DNA of 64,000 nt from JACPDH01 sp041671505 (GTDB lineage: Bacteria; Acidobacteriota; Thermoanaerobaculia; Gp7-AA8). The notes under the pieces are model-generated. The model saw only the letters and a program-made list of their open reading frames with translations, did not search any database and had not been told where the DNA came from. The stretch spans positions 108,499 to 172,498 of the forward strand of contig JBAZBK010000012.1 of NCBI GenBank assembly GCA_041671505.1. The letters are read 5' to 3'. Positions 8,751 to 17,425 of the stretch are shown piece by piece. Numbering within the stretch: position 1 is the stretch's first letter; every line of letters starts with the position of its first letter. A program made the translations under genes and the position numbers.

Positions 8751-9940
8751 AGCACGTCACGATCGTCGGCGGCGGCTTTTCGGGTCTCACGGCTGCCTAC
8801 TACCTCGCGCGCGGCGGCGTCGAGGTCACGCTCGTCGAGAAACAGCGGCGCCTCGGCGGGATGGTCGACACGCTCGCGACCCCGCAGGGACTCGTCGAGA
8901 CGGCCGCGAGCGGCATCCGCAACTCGGGACGGCTCGAGGAGCTCTGCCGTGAGCTCGGCGTTCCGCTCGTCCACACGATGAAGGCGAGCCGGCGGCGCTA
9001 CCTCTACCGCAACGGCAGGCCGACGCAGTGGCCTCTCGGCTTCGCCGAGTCGTTAGGCTTCGCCGGCAAGCTCGGCGCGCACCTTCTCACCGGCAGCTTC
9101 CGCCCGACGGCGGGAGAGTCGGTCGAGACGTGGGGCGCCCGGGTGATCGGCGTGACGCCGACGCGCAAAATCCTCAGCGCGGTGCTCCAGGGCGTCTACG
9201 CCGGCGATTCCGCCGCGCTCAGCGCGAGCCTGTTATTCGGCAAGAAGGAGAAGCCGCCGAAGCCGTCGAAGGCGGGGCTCGTGGCGCCGCCCGACGGCCT
9301 CGCACAGCTCACGGCGACGATCGTCGCGAAGCTCGGCGAGATGGGCGTCGAGATCAGGACCGGAGCGAACGGCGACGGCGGATTCGACGGAATCACCGTG
9401 CTCGCCACCTCGGCGCGCGATTGCAGCGAGCTGCTGAAGGAACGGGCGCCCGAGACGTCGAAGGCACTCGCATCGATCGAAATGGTGCCGCTCCTCCGCG
9501 TGACGGCGTTCTTCCCGTCGGGCGAGAACAGCTGGCCGGGATTCGGCACGCTCTTCCCCCGCGAAGAAGGAGTGCGCGCGTTAGGCGTCCTGTTCAACAC
9601 GAACATCTTCCCGAACCGCGGAGAGGGACACTCGGAGAGCTGGATCTACGGCGGTGCGACCGACCGCGCGATCCTCGACCTCGACGACAAGGCGCTCTTC
9701 GAGGTGATGGATCGCGACCGCGAGCGCCTCGTCGGCAAGAGGGTCGAGCCGATCGCCCGCTACCCGCAGCGCTGGCATGTCGGCCTGCCCCACTACGACC
9801 TCCACCTCGAGCGCCTCGCGCCGTCGAAGCTCCCGCTTCCCGAGAACGTCTTCCTCACCGGCAACTACCTTCGCGGCATCGGCCTGCCGATGCTGCTGGA
9901 GCAGTCGTATGCGGTGGCGGAGCGGATACTCGCGACATAA
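8747..9940 (+). CDS. hemG: FAD-dependent protoporphyrinogen oxidase (HemG/HemY type)
   Basis: Oxidises protoporphyrinogen IX (or coproporphyrinogen III) to the porphyrin. The 397-residue protein opens with a Rossmann dinucleotide fold, VGGGFSGLTAAYYLARGG (residues 7-24), followed by the ADP-ribose acidic residue and the RLGGM block of amine-oxidase-type flavoproteins. The C-terminus has the second FAD motif (GNYLRGIGLPMLLEQS). Its position after hemN in a coupled operon supports the assignment over other NAD(P)-binding amine oxidases. It is somewhat shorter than the 450-470 residues typical of the family. The symbol hemY is also used for this type. Confidence 0.88.
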   Translation: MKHVTIVGGGFSGLTAAYYLARGGVEVTLVEKQRRLGGMVDTLATPQGLVETAASGIRNSGRLEELCRELGVPLVHTMKASRRRYLYRNGRPTQWPLGFAESLGFAGKLGAHLLTGSFRPTAGESVETWGARVIGVTPTRKILSAVLQGVYAGDSAALSASLLFGKKEKPPKPSKAGLVAPPDGLAQLTATIVAKLGEMGVEIRTGANGDGGFDGITVLATSARDCSELLKERAPETSKALASIEMVPLLRVTAFFPSGENSWPGFGTLFPREEGVRALGVLFNTNIFPNRGEGHSESWIYGGATDRAILDLDDKALFEVMDRDRERLVGKRVEPIARYPQRWHVGLPHYDLHLERLAPSKLPLPENVFLTGNYLRGIGLPMLLEQSYAVAERILAT

Positions 9941-9943
9941 CGG

Positions 9944-10117
9944 GTGAGAGGCGAAAGGCGAGAGGCGAGAGGCGACAAGCAGGCAGCCGCCTCGTAACGC
10001 CCGCCGGAGCGCACTTCGAACGCGCCTCGCGGACGAGACGTCCGCGAGGATGCCGGCGAGACGCCGGCGCTACGAACGCTGCCTGCTCATCGCCTCTCGC
10101 CTTTCGCCTATCGCCTC
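9944..10117. repeat. GCGARAG heptad arrays around two AGA-loop stem-loops
   Basis: Lies between convergent hemG and mgtE. Left heptads are GTGAGAG, GCGAAAG, GCGAGAG, GCGAGAG, GCGACAA (9944-9978), then the linker GCAGGC. The core has two stem-loops with an AGA loop: an 11-bp stem at 10025-10049 and a 7-bp GCCGGCG stem at 10052-10068, followed by GCGCTACG. The linker GCCTGCT leads into the inverse heptads at 10086-10117. The mgtE stop codon (10116-10118) is formed by the last heptad. Confidence 0.82.
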
Positions 10118-11351
10118 ACTTCGGTATCAACATCGTCGACAGCGATAGAAAGATCCCCATGCTCGCGACGTCGGTGGCGGTCGTGAGGAAGATGCTCGAC
10201 GCGGTGGCGGGATCGGCGCCGAGTTTGCGTAGCGTGAGCGGGATGAGCGCGCCGGCGAGGCCGCTGATGACGCAGCTGCAGATCATCGCGAAGAAGACGA
10301 TCGCTCCGAGGGTCAGCGCGTTCGGATTGTGCTGCGCATTGGCGACGAAGAACATCGCGAGGCCGGCGCTCACGCCGACGAGGGCGCCGTTGAGCAGACC
10401 GAGGAATGCTTCCTTGATGACGAGGGCGCGCTCGCGGCCCGAGCGGAGCTCCCCGAGCGTCATGCCGCGCAGCGCGACCGCGAGCGCCTGACAGCCGGTG
10501 TTGCCCGACTGTCCCGCGAGCACCGGCAGGAAGACCGCGAGAATGACGATCCGGTCGATCGTGTCCTGGAAGAATCCGACCACGGCAGCGGCGATGAAGG
10601 CCGTGAGCAGGTTGAGCTGCAACCATGGGTGCCTGAACTTCAGGCTCCGCTGCCAGGGGGTCGTCAGCCGCTCTTCCTTGTCGACACCGACCATCTCGCC
10701 GGCCTGCGCGCTGATCTCGTAGGCCTGTTCTTCGAACATCGTCTGACCGCGCACCTCGCCGATCAGCTTTCCCTCGGCGTCGCAGACTGGGTAAACGGGA
10801 TAATGGCGGTTGAGGACGCGCTTCATCGCGTCCATCAGCTCGATCTCAGGGGAGAGGAAGAAGGGATCGCGGAGCATCACCTCTTGGAGACGCTGCTCCT
10901 TCGGAGCGAGGAGCAGGTCCCTCATCGTGACGACGCCGACGAGTCTTCGCTGCGCATCGACGACGAATACGTATGTGACGAAGACGCGCTTGACCAGCTC
11001 GCGCACCCGCTCGGTCGCGTCGCCGATCGACATCTCCGGCGTGAGCACCGCGACGGGGCGCTCCATCAACCGTCCGATCGAATCCTCCGGATAGGTGAGG
11101 TTTCGCTCCCATTGCTCGCCGACCGCCTCGGCGTTCTCGATCACTTCATCGCGTTGCGATTCCGAGAGATGCGCGAGGATGTCCTGCGCGAACGAAGGAT
11201 TGATCCGCTGCAGCGTCGCCGACACCGTCTCCGCCGACTTATGGCGGAGCAGCTCCGCCGCCTCGTGCGGCCCGGAGGTCGCGACCCGCGCTGCAAGCGC
11301 TTCGATATCGTCGGGAACGGGAGGTTCCGCTCCGCGTTTCGTCGGTTCCAT
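10116..11351 (-). CDS. mgtE: Magnesium transporter MgtE
   Basis: Mg2+-gated inner-membrane Mg2+ channel/transporter. Domain order matches the family: a helical N domain (about 10-90), two CBS repeats (about 95-215, with VTYVFVVDAQRRLVGVVTMRDLL), a connecting plug helix, and a membrane domain from about 235. The membrane domain carries the conserved LPVLAGQSGNTGCQALAV loop that lines the pore. 411 residues, slightly shorter than the usual 450. The start at 11351 has a good ribosome site (AGGAGAAGG). There is no space upstream for an M-box riboswitch, so control is probably through the cytoplasmic Mg2+ sites of the protein. Confidence 0.95.
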   Translation of the reverse strand: MEPTKRGAEPPVPDDIEALAARVATSGPHEAAELLRHKSAETVSATLQRINPSFAQDILAHLSESQRDEVIENAEAVGEQWERNLTYPEDSIGRLMERPVAVLTPEMSIGDATERVRELVKRVFVTYVFVVDAQRRLVGVVTMRDLLLAPKEQRLQEVMLRDPFFLSPEIELMDAMKRVLNRHYPVYPVCDAEGKLIGEVRGQTMFEEQAYEISAQAGEMVGVDKEERLTTPWQRSLKFRHPWLQLNLLTAFIAAAVVGFFQDTIDRIVILAVFLPVLAGQSGNTGCQALAVALRGMTLGELRSGRERALVIKEAFLGLLNGALVGVSAGLAMFFVANAQHNPNALTLGAIVFFAMICSCVISGLAGALIPLTLRKLGADPATASSIFLTTATDVASMGIFLSLSTMLIPK

Positions 11352-11437
11352 CGCCTTCTCCTCGTGTCGATCGATGACGAAAGTGTACGGGAAGCGGCGG
11401 GTGGGACGAAATTACAGGGGCGTAACGGGCGACGGGG

Positions 11438-12394
11438 CTACGGTTCCGGATGCCAGTCGCGCAGCATCCGTAGGTAGTCGATGCGGCTGTAGCCGCGGTC
11501 GCCGTCGGGCGTGAGGATGCTGAGGCGAGCGCGCAACTGCTCGAGGCTCTCGAAGCCGTGACTCTCGAGCCACTGTGCGAAATCGCCGCGCATGACACGA
11601 AGGTGCGCGGTCCCTTTTTCGTACAGCGCGCTCACCACCTGCACGGCGGAAGCGCCGCAGACGACTGCCTTTACGGCGTCGCTCCCCTCGTGCACGCCGC
11701 CGGTGACGGCGATGCGCGCGCGACGCAGCTGGCCGGAGAGGATCGCGGTCCAGCGCAGCCGCGCTTGCAGCTCGTCACGCGAGGAGAGCTTCATCTTCGA
11801 GCTGATCCGCAGGTTCTCAATGTCGACGTCGGCCTCGAACGAGCGGTTGAACAGCACGATCGCGTCGGCTCCCGACTCCTCGAGCTGGCGCGCGAAGCAC
11901 GAGAGCGAGGAGTAGTTCTGCATCAGCTTCACCGCGAGCGGAACTCGGACCGCGGCGCGTACCTCGCGGACGATCTCGAGCGCCATCCGCTCGACGTGCT
12001 CGGACGAGAACCGCTCGTCCGTGGCGACTTCGTAGAGATTGAGCTCGAGCGCGTCGGCTCCCATCTCCTGGAGCGCGGCAGCCCAGTTGATCCAACCGCC
12101 GAGCGTCGAACCGTTGAGCGACGCGATCACCGGGATGGAGAGCGATTCCTTGAGGCGCCGGAGATTCTCGAGATGGAGCTCGGGGATCGCAGCCTCGACG
12201 ATGTTGTCACCCCCGGGCTCGACCGGGTTCGTCTCGCGGCGGAGCTGCTCCTCGAAGAGACTGGGGAGAACGATCGCCGCGGCGCCCGCGTCCTCGAGCC
12301 TGCGCGCGCCGTCGAGCGTGCCGGCGAGCGGGCTCGAGCCGACGACGAACGGGTGAGGCAGCGTCATCCCGAGATACGTCGTGGCAAGGTTCAT
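11438..12394 (-). CDS. Dihydroorotate dehydrogenase-like flavoprotein
   Basis: A TIM-barrel FMN protein of the dihydroorotate dehydrogenase superfamily (318 residues). Family landmarks are the N-terminal LGMTLPHPFVVGSSPLAG, the phosphate-binding VTGGVHEGSDAVKAVVCGA, and the central ELNLYEVA and VKLMQNYSSL strands. The canonical DHOD block with Asn-Cys-Pro-Asn is not seen; ELNLYEV occupies that place. It may therefore not make orotate. Close relatives are usually annotated dihydroorotate dehydrogenase-like and often lie beside pyruvate:flavodoxin oxidoreductase, which is absent here. No other pyrimidine gene is nearby. Real substrate unknown. Confidence 0.8.
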   Translation of the reverse strand: MNLATTYLGMTLPHPFVVGSSPLAGTLDGARRLEDAGAAAIVLPSLFEEQLRRETNPVEPGGDNIVEAAIPELHLENLRRLKESLSIPVIASLNGSTLGGWINWAAALQEMGADALELNLYEVATDERFSSEHVERMALEIVREVRAAVRVPLAVKLMQNYSSLSCFARQLEESGADAIVLFNRSFEADVDIENLRISSKMKLSSRDELQARLRWTAILSGQLRRARIAVTGGVHEGSDAVKAVVCGASAVQVVSALYEKGTAHLRVMRGDFAQWLESHGFESLEQLRARLSILTPDGDRGYSRIDYLRMLRDWHPEP

Positions 12395-12486
12395 CGCGTC
12401 GGGTATCCGGAGACGAACATAGGACTGCCCGCGAGCGCGCCGATGTGTCGCGCGTCACGCGCGGGAGTAGTGATCGGACGACCTCG

Positions 12487-13251
12487 CTAGAACCCCAGCT
12501 TCTCCATGTAGTACGGAAGCATCTTCCGCCACCAGGGCCAGTCGTGGTTCACGTCGGCGCCCCAGAGATCGAGGTTGTGCGGAATCCCCTTGCTGCTGAG
12601 GATCTCGGCGAAGCGGATCGACTCGCCCGGCGCCTCGTAGGCCCCCTGGCCCGTGACGAGGTTGATCGAGCAGTGGTTGCGGAGCAGGTCGAGGTAGTAG
12701 CCGTCGAGATTCGGCACGTACGACGCCGGGTTGTTGAAGTAGGTGTTGTCGTCGCCGTAGCCGTGGAAGTAGTCGGGGCCGAGATCGTAGAAACCGCTCA
12801 TCCCGATCAGCACGTCGAACATGTCGGGGCGGCGGAAGAGAGTGTTCGCCGCGTGGAAGCAGCCGAAGCTCGCGCCGGTGACGCCGATGCGCGCGTGCTG
12901 GTTGCCGACGATGTGGCGGATGTAGGGAACGAGCTCCTCTTCGATGTAGCGCTGGTAGAGCGCGTTCCTGCGCCCCTTCTCGGCGACCGAAAGATGCTTG
13001 TTCATCCAGGCGTGCTTGTTGATGCTCTCGATCGAGAAGACGCGCACGCGCCCCGCCATGATCCAGGGCTCGATCGACTTGATCAGGAAGAAGCGCTCGT
13101 TCTCGAGGAAGTCGGCCGCCGCCGTCGGAAAGACGAGCAGGGGGCGCCCGGCGTGGCCGTACGTCACGACCGGCATGTCGAGCCCCAGAGCGGGGCTGTA
13201 CCACCCTTCGATCTTCTTGTGCATGTGCGGATCGATGTACTGGAAAGCCAT
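12487..13251 (-). CDS. Alpha/beta-hydrolase of the putative esterase family
   Basis: 254 residues from the ATG at 13251, preferred over an upstream ATG at 13290 because AAGGAG lies about eight bases ahead. The nucleophile elbow is G-A-S-F-G in VTGASFGCFHAANTLF, and a C-terminal His is in VNHDWPWW. The fold matches the putative esterase (esterase D / antigen 85-like) family, as does the lid-like stretch rich in Asn and Tyr around YFHGYGDDNTYFNNP. No signal peptide is seen, so it is cytosolic. The substrate cannot be named. It is divergent from msrB. Confidence 0.8.
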   Translation of the reverse strand: MAFQYIDPHMHKKIEGWYSPALGLDMPVVTYGHAGRPLLVFPTAAADFLENERFFLIKSIEPWIMAGRVRVFSIESINKHAWMNKHLSVAEKGRRNALYQRYIEEELVPYIRHIVGNQHARIGVTGASFGCFHAANTLFRRPDMFDVLIGMSGFYDLGPDYFHGYGDDNTYFNNPASYVPNLDGYYLDLLRNHCSINLVTGQGAYEAPGESIRFAEILSSKGIPHNLDLWGADVNHDWPWWRKMLPYYMEKLGF

Positions 13252-13383
13252 GGAGTGGCTCCTTCCTCGTTTCGAGAGTGGACGCTTCATATCACCGCGC
13301 GGGCCGCTTTTGGAAGGGTTCCGTCCGGAGCGATGAAATCAGCGTGCCTGCTCGTCCGTTCCCCCGTCCAGAGGAGAAAACCG

Positions 13384-13914
13384 ATGAAACGCGCGCTACC
13401 CGTCGTCGCCCTTACCCTGCTCGCAATCGCGGCGGCCTGGTACTACATGCCGGCAGATCCCGCGGTTGCCGCGGTTGCCGCGTCACCGGTCAAAGGAGAT
13501 CCGAAGATGAAGTGGAACGGCGAGAAGATCGTGAAGAGCGATGCCGAGTGGAAAAAGCTCCTCACCTCGGAGCAGTACAACGTCTGCCGCAAGGCGGGCA
13601 CCGAGCGAGCCTTCACCGGCGCGCTCTGGGACAACCACGAGAAGGGAACCTACTACTGCGCCGCGTGCGGGCTGCCGCTCTTCAGCTCGGAGGCGAAGTT
13701 CGAATCGGGCACCGGCTGGCCGAGCTTCTGGGCGCCGATTTTTCCCGAGAACGTCATCGGACGCGAAGACAACACCTTCTTCACGAAACGGACGGAGACG
13801 CTCTGCAGCCGGTGCGGGTCTCATCTCGGCCACGTCTTCCCCGACGGCCCGAAGCCGACCGGGATGCGCTACTGCATGAACTCGGCGGCGCTGAAGTTCG
13901 AAAAACAGCAGTAA
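13384..13914 (+). CDS. msrB: Peptide-methionine (R)-S-oxide reductase, membrane-anchored or exported
   Basis: Reduces the R epimer of methionine sulfoxide in oxidised proteins. 176 residues. The start at 13384 is preceded by GAGGAG. The N-terminus (KR followed by a hydrophobic stretch to about residue 20) is a signal or anchor, placing the enzyme in the periplasm. The MsrB domain has two CxxC zinc pairs (CAAC, CSRC), the substrate block SGTGWPSFW, and the catalytic Cys164 in RYCMNS. There is no fused MsrA domain. A hairpin at 14051-14077 may end the transcript. Confidence 0.93.
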   Translation: MKRALPVVALTLLAIAAAWYYMPADPAVAAVAASPVKGDPKMKWNGEKIVKSDAEWKKLLTSEQYNVCRKAGTERAFTGALWDNHEKGTYYCAACGLPLFSSEAKFESGTGWPSFWAPIFPENVIGREDNTFFTKRTETLCSRCGSHLGHVFPDGPKPTGMRYCMNSAALKFEKQQ

Positions 13915-13924
13915 GGCAGGTTCG

Positions 13925-13966
13925 AGGCCAAAGGTCATAGGTCAAAGCAGGCAGGAAAGCAGGCCA
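13925..13966. repeat. Single heptad array (AGGTCAA type) after msrB
   Basis: Heptads AGGCCAA, AGGTCAT, AGGTCAA, AGCAGGC, AGGAAAG run without a break from 13925, ending in CAGGCC. It shares the GCAGGC linker with the other elements and is close to the inverse of the TTTGACC array at 42367-42387. No inverted partner is seen before the next gene. Two small stem-loops follow (AGCTGG/CCAGCT near 13986-14005; GCGCAG/CTGCGC near 14009-14030). Confidence 0.6.
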
Positions 13967-14050
13967 CAGTCGAAAGCTTTCAAGCTGGCCGTCTTTCCAG
14001 CTGAAGGCGCAGATGTCATCGCTGCGCCCCGGAAGCGTTCGCACATCGAG

Positions 14051-14077
14051 ACGCCCCGCCCTCACAGGCGGGGCGTT
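14051..14077 (+). terminator. Hairpin downstream of msrB
   Basis: Ten-base GC-rich arms (ACGCCCCGCC / GGCGGGGCGT) around CTCACA, followed by TCTCATTC. The short T content makes it a moderate intrinsic terminator. It separates msrB from the K+ channel gene. Confidence 0.6.
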
Positions 14078-14134
14078 CTCATTCGACATGGCGTCGGCGC
14101 CTCGCGTATCCTCCGCGTTGCCCGGAGCCAGTTC

Positions 14135-15184
14135 ATGAGTAAAGGATTCCTCCACAACGACGCGTACCGGCCGTTTGTCGTGTCGACCCTTCTGATGCTG
14201 ATCATCTTCTCGATCGGCACGATCGGGTACACGTACCTCTCGCCAACCAATTCGGTGCTCGACGCGGTCTACATGACCGTCATCACGCTCACGACGGTCG
14301 GCTACGGCGAGATCATCGACCTCACCAACCACCCCGCGGGACGTATCTTCACGATCTTCCTTCTCTTCACGGGCGTCGGAACCTTCGTCTACTTCTTCTC
14401 GGCGCTGACCGGCTTCATCGTCGAAGGGAACATCGAGCGCATCTTCCGGAGGAGGAAAATGCAGAAGCTCATCGCACAGCTGAAGGATCACTACATCGTC
14501 TCCGGCGCCGAGTTCATCGCGCGGCACATCGTCCGCGAGCTCGTCGAAACCGAGCGCGATCTCGTGCTGATCGCATCCTCCGACGAGGAGATCGCCGACA
14601 TCCGCGAGCACGCCGGAGGCGCGCCGTTCGCCGCGATCGTCGGCGACCCGACGGACGACCACAATCTCACCGAGGCGGGAATCGCGCGGGCCCGCGGCGT
14701 CTTCGCCTGCATGGAGTCGGACAAAGACAACCTCATCCTCACCGTCTCCGCCCGACTGCTCAACCCCACCGTCAAGATCGTCTCCCGCTGCGTCGACGAG
14801 GACTTCGTCGCGAAGATCAGGAAGTCGGGCGCCGACCAGGTCGTCTCGCCTCCGATGATCGGCGGACTCCGCATGGCATCGGCGATGGTCCGCCCCACCG
14901 TCGTCACCTTCCTCGACGTCATGCTTCGCGACAAGGATCAGCGTTTCCGCGTCGAGGAGTCGGAAGTCGCGCCCGGCTCGCGCGCCGACGGGATGACCGC
15001 AGAGGCCCTCCGCCACAGCATCGACCGCTCCGTGCTCGTCATCGCGGTGCGCAGCGACGAGGAGAAGGACGGATGGGTCTTCAACCCCGCCGACGACTTC
15101 GTCCTCCGCTCACCGATGACCCTCGTCTATGTCGGAAGCCCCGACGCGAAGAGAGAGCTGGATCGGATCTGCGGGGTGGCGTGA
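14135..15184 (+). CDS. Two-helix potassium channel with cytoplasmic RCK (TrkA-N/TrkA-C) domains
   Basis: 349 residues, MthK-like layout: TM1 (about 13-33), pore with selectivity filter TVGYGE (54-59), TM2 (about 70-97), then an RCK domain. GGAG lies seven bases before the ATG. The filter predicts K+ selectivity. In the RCK N lobe the glycine-rich dinucleotide loop, normally GxGxxG, reads VSGAEFIARHI (122-132), with only one glycine. The acidic residue ending the second strand is also not obvious (VLIASSDEEI). Nucleotide binding may therefore be altered or lost. The C lobe (about 255-345) looks like TrkA-C. Convergent with the DUF2891 gene. Confidence 0.9.
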   Translation: MSKGFLHNDAYRPFVVSTLLMLIIFSIGTIGYTYLSPTNSVLDAVYMTVITLTTVGYGEIIDLTNHPAGRIFTIFLLFTGVGTFVYFFSALTGFIVEGNIERIFRRRKMQKLIAQLKDHYIVSGAEFIARHIVRELVETERDLVLIASSDEEIADIREHAGGAPFAAIVGDPTDDHNLTEAGIARARGVFACMESDKDNLILTVSARLLNPTVKIVSRCVDEDFVAKIRKSGADQVVSPPMIGGLRMASAMVRPTVVTFLDVMLRDKDQRFRVEESEVAPGSRADGMTAEALRHSIDRSVLVIAVRSDEEKDGWVFNPADDFVLRSPMTLVYVGSPDAKRELDRICGVA

Positions 15185-15190
15185 AACGAA

Positions 15191-15343
15191 TGGAGAATTG
15201 AGAGATACGTAAACACAAACGCGCGCATCAATAATGCACACTAAAAGACACCTAAAAACGAGTCGTTGATGGGATACACTAACAGCGATCGAAATTCATA
15301 GTTTTATACATCTCTCAATTCTCAATTCTTAATCCTCAATTCC
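15191..15343. repeat. AATTGAG-type arrays bracketing an AT-rich core
   Basis: Left border GGAGAATTGAGAGATA (15191-15206). The right border has CTCAATT twice, CTTAAT and CTCAATT, ending near 15343. The roughly 100-base core (15208-15307) is visibly AT-rich and lacks the GC-rich stem-loops of the other elements. The right array supplies the TGA stop of the minus-strand DUF2891 gene at 15336-15338. Confidence 0.75.
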
Positions 15344-16424
15344 GCCCTCTACCAGTCACGTAGTACGTCGCGAAGCTCCCCAGCCAGTGTGTCCCCTCGT
15401 AGGTCTGGCCGGTGACGGCGGCAATGCCGCTGTCGCCGTGCTCCTTCGAAGCGGCCAGGATTGATGCGCGCCGCGGGTCGCCCGTGGGCAGCGCCGAGGC
15501 GATTCCTTCGAGCATCCAGGCGCGGCTCAGGTTGAGCCCGTCGAGATGGACGAGCTTGCCGTCGCTCTTGTCGGTGACGACGCCGGGACGGAGCCACGCC
15601 GCGCTCCCGTCGCGGGGAAGCTTCGGCATGAAGCCTCCGAGCCACGCGGCGTACTCGACGGGAGGCAGCACCCTTCGCATCGCGTCGCCTTCGGCAACGC
15701 AGGGTGACAGGAAGTCCTCGCCCGACGGCTCGTAGGCGAGCGGGCAATCGAGGTCGTTCCCGTAGAACGACGCGATCCTCCCGCTCACGAGCGCCTCGAA
15801 CTTCGCGTCTTTCGCGGCGCGCGCGTAGTCGAGCATCAGGCCGAGCGCGAAGGCCGACTGGCTGTGCTCGCCCGAGCGGACCGGATGCGAAAGCTTCGGC
15901 AGCCAGGTCGAGACGCGCGTGACCGCCGCCTTCTCGAGCGGCGCGAGATTCGCCGAAAGCTCGCGCGCGAGCGGGTCGTCCCACTCGCGAAGCTCCGCGG
16001 CGAGCTGAAGCAGCCAGGCGAGGCCGTAGGGACGCTCGAAGCTCGCGCGCCCCTCTCCCTCGAGATACGCAGCTTCGTTGGCCACGTTTTCCTTCGTCAG
16101 GCTTTTCGCGAGCGCCTCGCGCGCCGGCTTCGCGAACGGGGCATCGGGCCAGGTGCGCGCCGCGCGCGCGAGCAGCCAGTGGCCGTGAACCGCCGAGTGC
16201 CAGTCGAAGCAGCCGTAGAACGACGGGGTCAGTTCGCGCGGAGGTCTCGCGTCCTTGTCGGACGACATGACGTGCGCGATCTTGTTCGGATACTCCTTGT
16301 GGACGCAGCCGAGGGCGAGGTTGGCGAAACGCTGCGCGGCGGCAGCATCGAATGCTGGTTCCGCGGCGGTGAGCGGGGAGGTCAAGGCGAGCGTGGCGAC
16401 GGCGAGGAGTGCGGCGAATCGCAT
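15336..16424 (-). CDS. DUF2891 family secreted protein
   Basis: 362 residues with a cleavable signal peptide (MRFAALLAVATLALTSPLTAAEP). Recognised as DUF2891 from the blocks SFYGCFDWHSAVHGHW, GEHSQSAFALGLMLDYA and YEPSGEDFLSPCVAEGDAM. It is probably an all-helical alpha/alpha-barrel like many glycoside hydrolases and epimerases, and conserved His, Glu and Asp residues in these blocks look catalytic. The biochemical role is unknown. The stop codon lies inside a heptad array, so the last codon (Asn) and stop are array-derived. Divergent from the cation transporter with only about 60 bases between starts. Confidence 0.8.
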   Translation of the reverse strand: MRFAALLAVATLALTSPLTAAEPAFDAAAAQRFANLALGCVHKEYPNKIAHVMSSDKDARPPRELTPSFYGCFDWHSAVHGHWLLARAARTWPDAPFAKPAREALAKSLTKENVANEAAYLEGEGRASFERPYGLAWLLQLAAELREWDDPLARELSANLAPLEKAAVTRVSTWLPKLSHPVRSGEHSQSAFALGLMLDYARAAKDAKFEALVSGRIASFYGNDLDCPLAYEPSGEDFLSPCVAEGDAMRRVLPPVEYAAWLGGFMPKLPRDGSAAWLRPGVVTDKSDGKLVHLDGLNLSRAWMLEGIASALPTGDPRRASILAASKEHGDSGIAAVTGQTYEGTHWLGSFATYYVTGRGRN

Positions 16425-16486
16425 GGCGCGATTCTACGCCGCCCGCGAGCGGTGGCGCGCGATCGTGCTATGTTCGTGGCGCGTCG

Positions 16487-17425
16487 ATGCACGATCACAC
16501 GCACTCTCATCCGGGTATTGACGATCGCGCGGACTCACATGCGCGCTCGACCCGGAGAAAGCTCACCGTCTCCACGATCGCGACGGTTGGTTTCGTCGCG
16601 TTCGAGCTCGCGGCAGGCATTCGTGCGAACTCTCTCGCGATCGTCGGCGATGCGTTCCACAACCTTACCGACGGGCTCGTGCTGGCGCTGGCGCTCGTCG
16701 CCGTCATCCTGTCGCGGCGACCTGCGAGCGGACGCAAGTCGTTCGGGTACCAACGGGCCGGCATCCTCGCCGCCTTCGTCAATGGCGCGCTACTTCTCGC
16801 CTTCACGGTCTTCTACTTCGTGGAAGCCGTCGGACGCGCCCGTGCTCCCGAGCCGGTCGACAGCGGAATCATGCTCGTCGTCGCCGCGATCGCGATCGTC
16901 TTCAACGGAGGGATCGCGGCATGGCTCCATCGCGGCGCGGGAGGCGACATCAACATCCGCAGCGCCATCCTTCACCAGGTCGCCGACGCCCTCGGGTCGC
17001 TCGGCGTTCTCATCGCTGCGATCGGAATCCGGATCACCGGCATCTCCTCGTTCGACTCCTTCGTCTCGCTCGCCATCGGCGTCCTCATCCTCTGGACCTC
17101 GTGGGGCATTCTCCGGGAGACGGTGAACCTGCTGCTCGAAGGGACGCCGCAGGGGATCGACCCTGACGAGATCGCGCGGTCGCTTGCGGCGGAGGAGGGA
17201 GTCTTCGGCGTGCACCACCTCCACGTCTGGGCGTTAGGCCCCTCCAGCCCGGCGCTCTCGTGTCACCTCCTCCTGGGCGACGTACACCTGCGCGACACCG
17301 CGGAGATCCTCGCGCGCGTCAACGCGATGCTCGCGCGGCGCTGGGGCATCGTGCACACGACGATTCAGCTGGAGCACTCGAACTGCGGCGAGGAGAACCA
17401 CCACCCGGGCAAAGTAGGCGGATGA
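16487..17425 (+). CDS. Cation diffusion facilitator (zinc/cobalt efflux)
   Basis: 312 residues from ATG 16487, chosen because it begins the His-rich tail MHDHTHSH typical of CzcD-like proteins. Six membrane segments are expected. The transport site residues are visible as HNLTD in GDAFHNLTDGL (TM2) and HQVAD in LHQVADALGSLGV (TM5). The C-terminal cytoplasmic domain carries HHLHVWALGP, and the tail HSNCGEENHHPG may bind metal. Its stop codon (17423-17425) falls in the first heptad of the following array. Likely substrates are Zn2+, Co2+ or Cd2+. Confidence 0.92.
   Translation: MHDHTHSHPGIDDRADSHARSTRRKLTVSTIATVGFVAFELAAGIRANSLAIVGDAFHNLTDGLVLALALVAVILSRRPASGRKSFGYQRAGILAAFVNGALLLAFTVFYFVEAVGRARAPEPVDSGIMLVVAAIAIVFNGGIAAWLHRGAGGDINIRSAILHQVADALGSLGVLIAAIGIRITGISSFDSFVSLAIGVLILWTSWGILRETVNLLLEGTPQGIDPDEIARSLAAEEGVFGVHHLHVWALGPSSPALSCHLLLGDVHLRDTAEILARVNAMLARRWGIVHTTIQLEHSNCGEENHHPGKVGG

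Noticed and set aside
12445..13383. Upstream extension of the msrB frame by 313 codons
   Set aside because: It is the mirror of the minus-strand esterase gene; GAGGAG and the signal peptide fix the start at 13384.
13965..14048. Two stem-loops before the K+ channel gene as a riboswitch
   Set aside because: They lie before a likely terminator of msrB and match no riboswitch core that I know.
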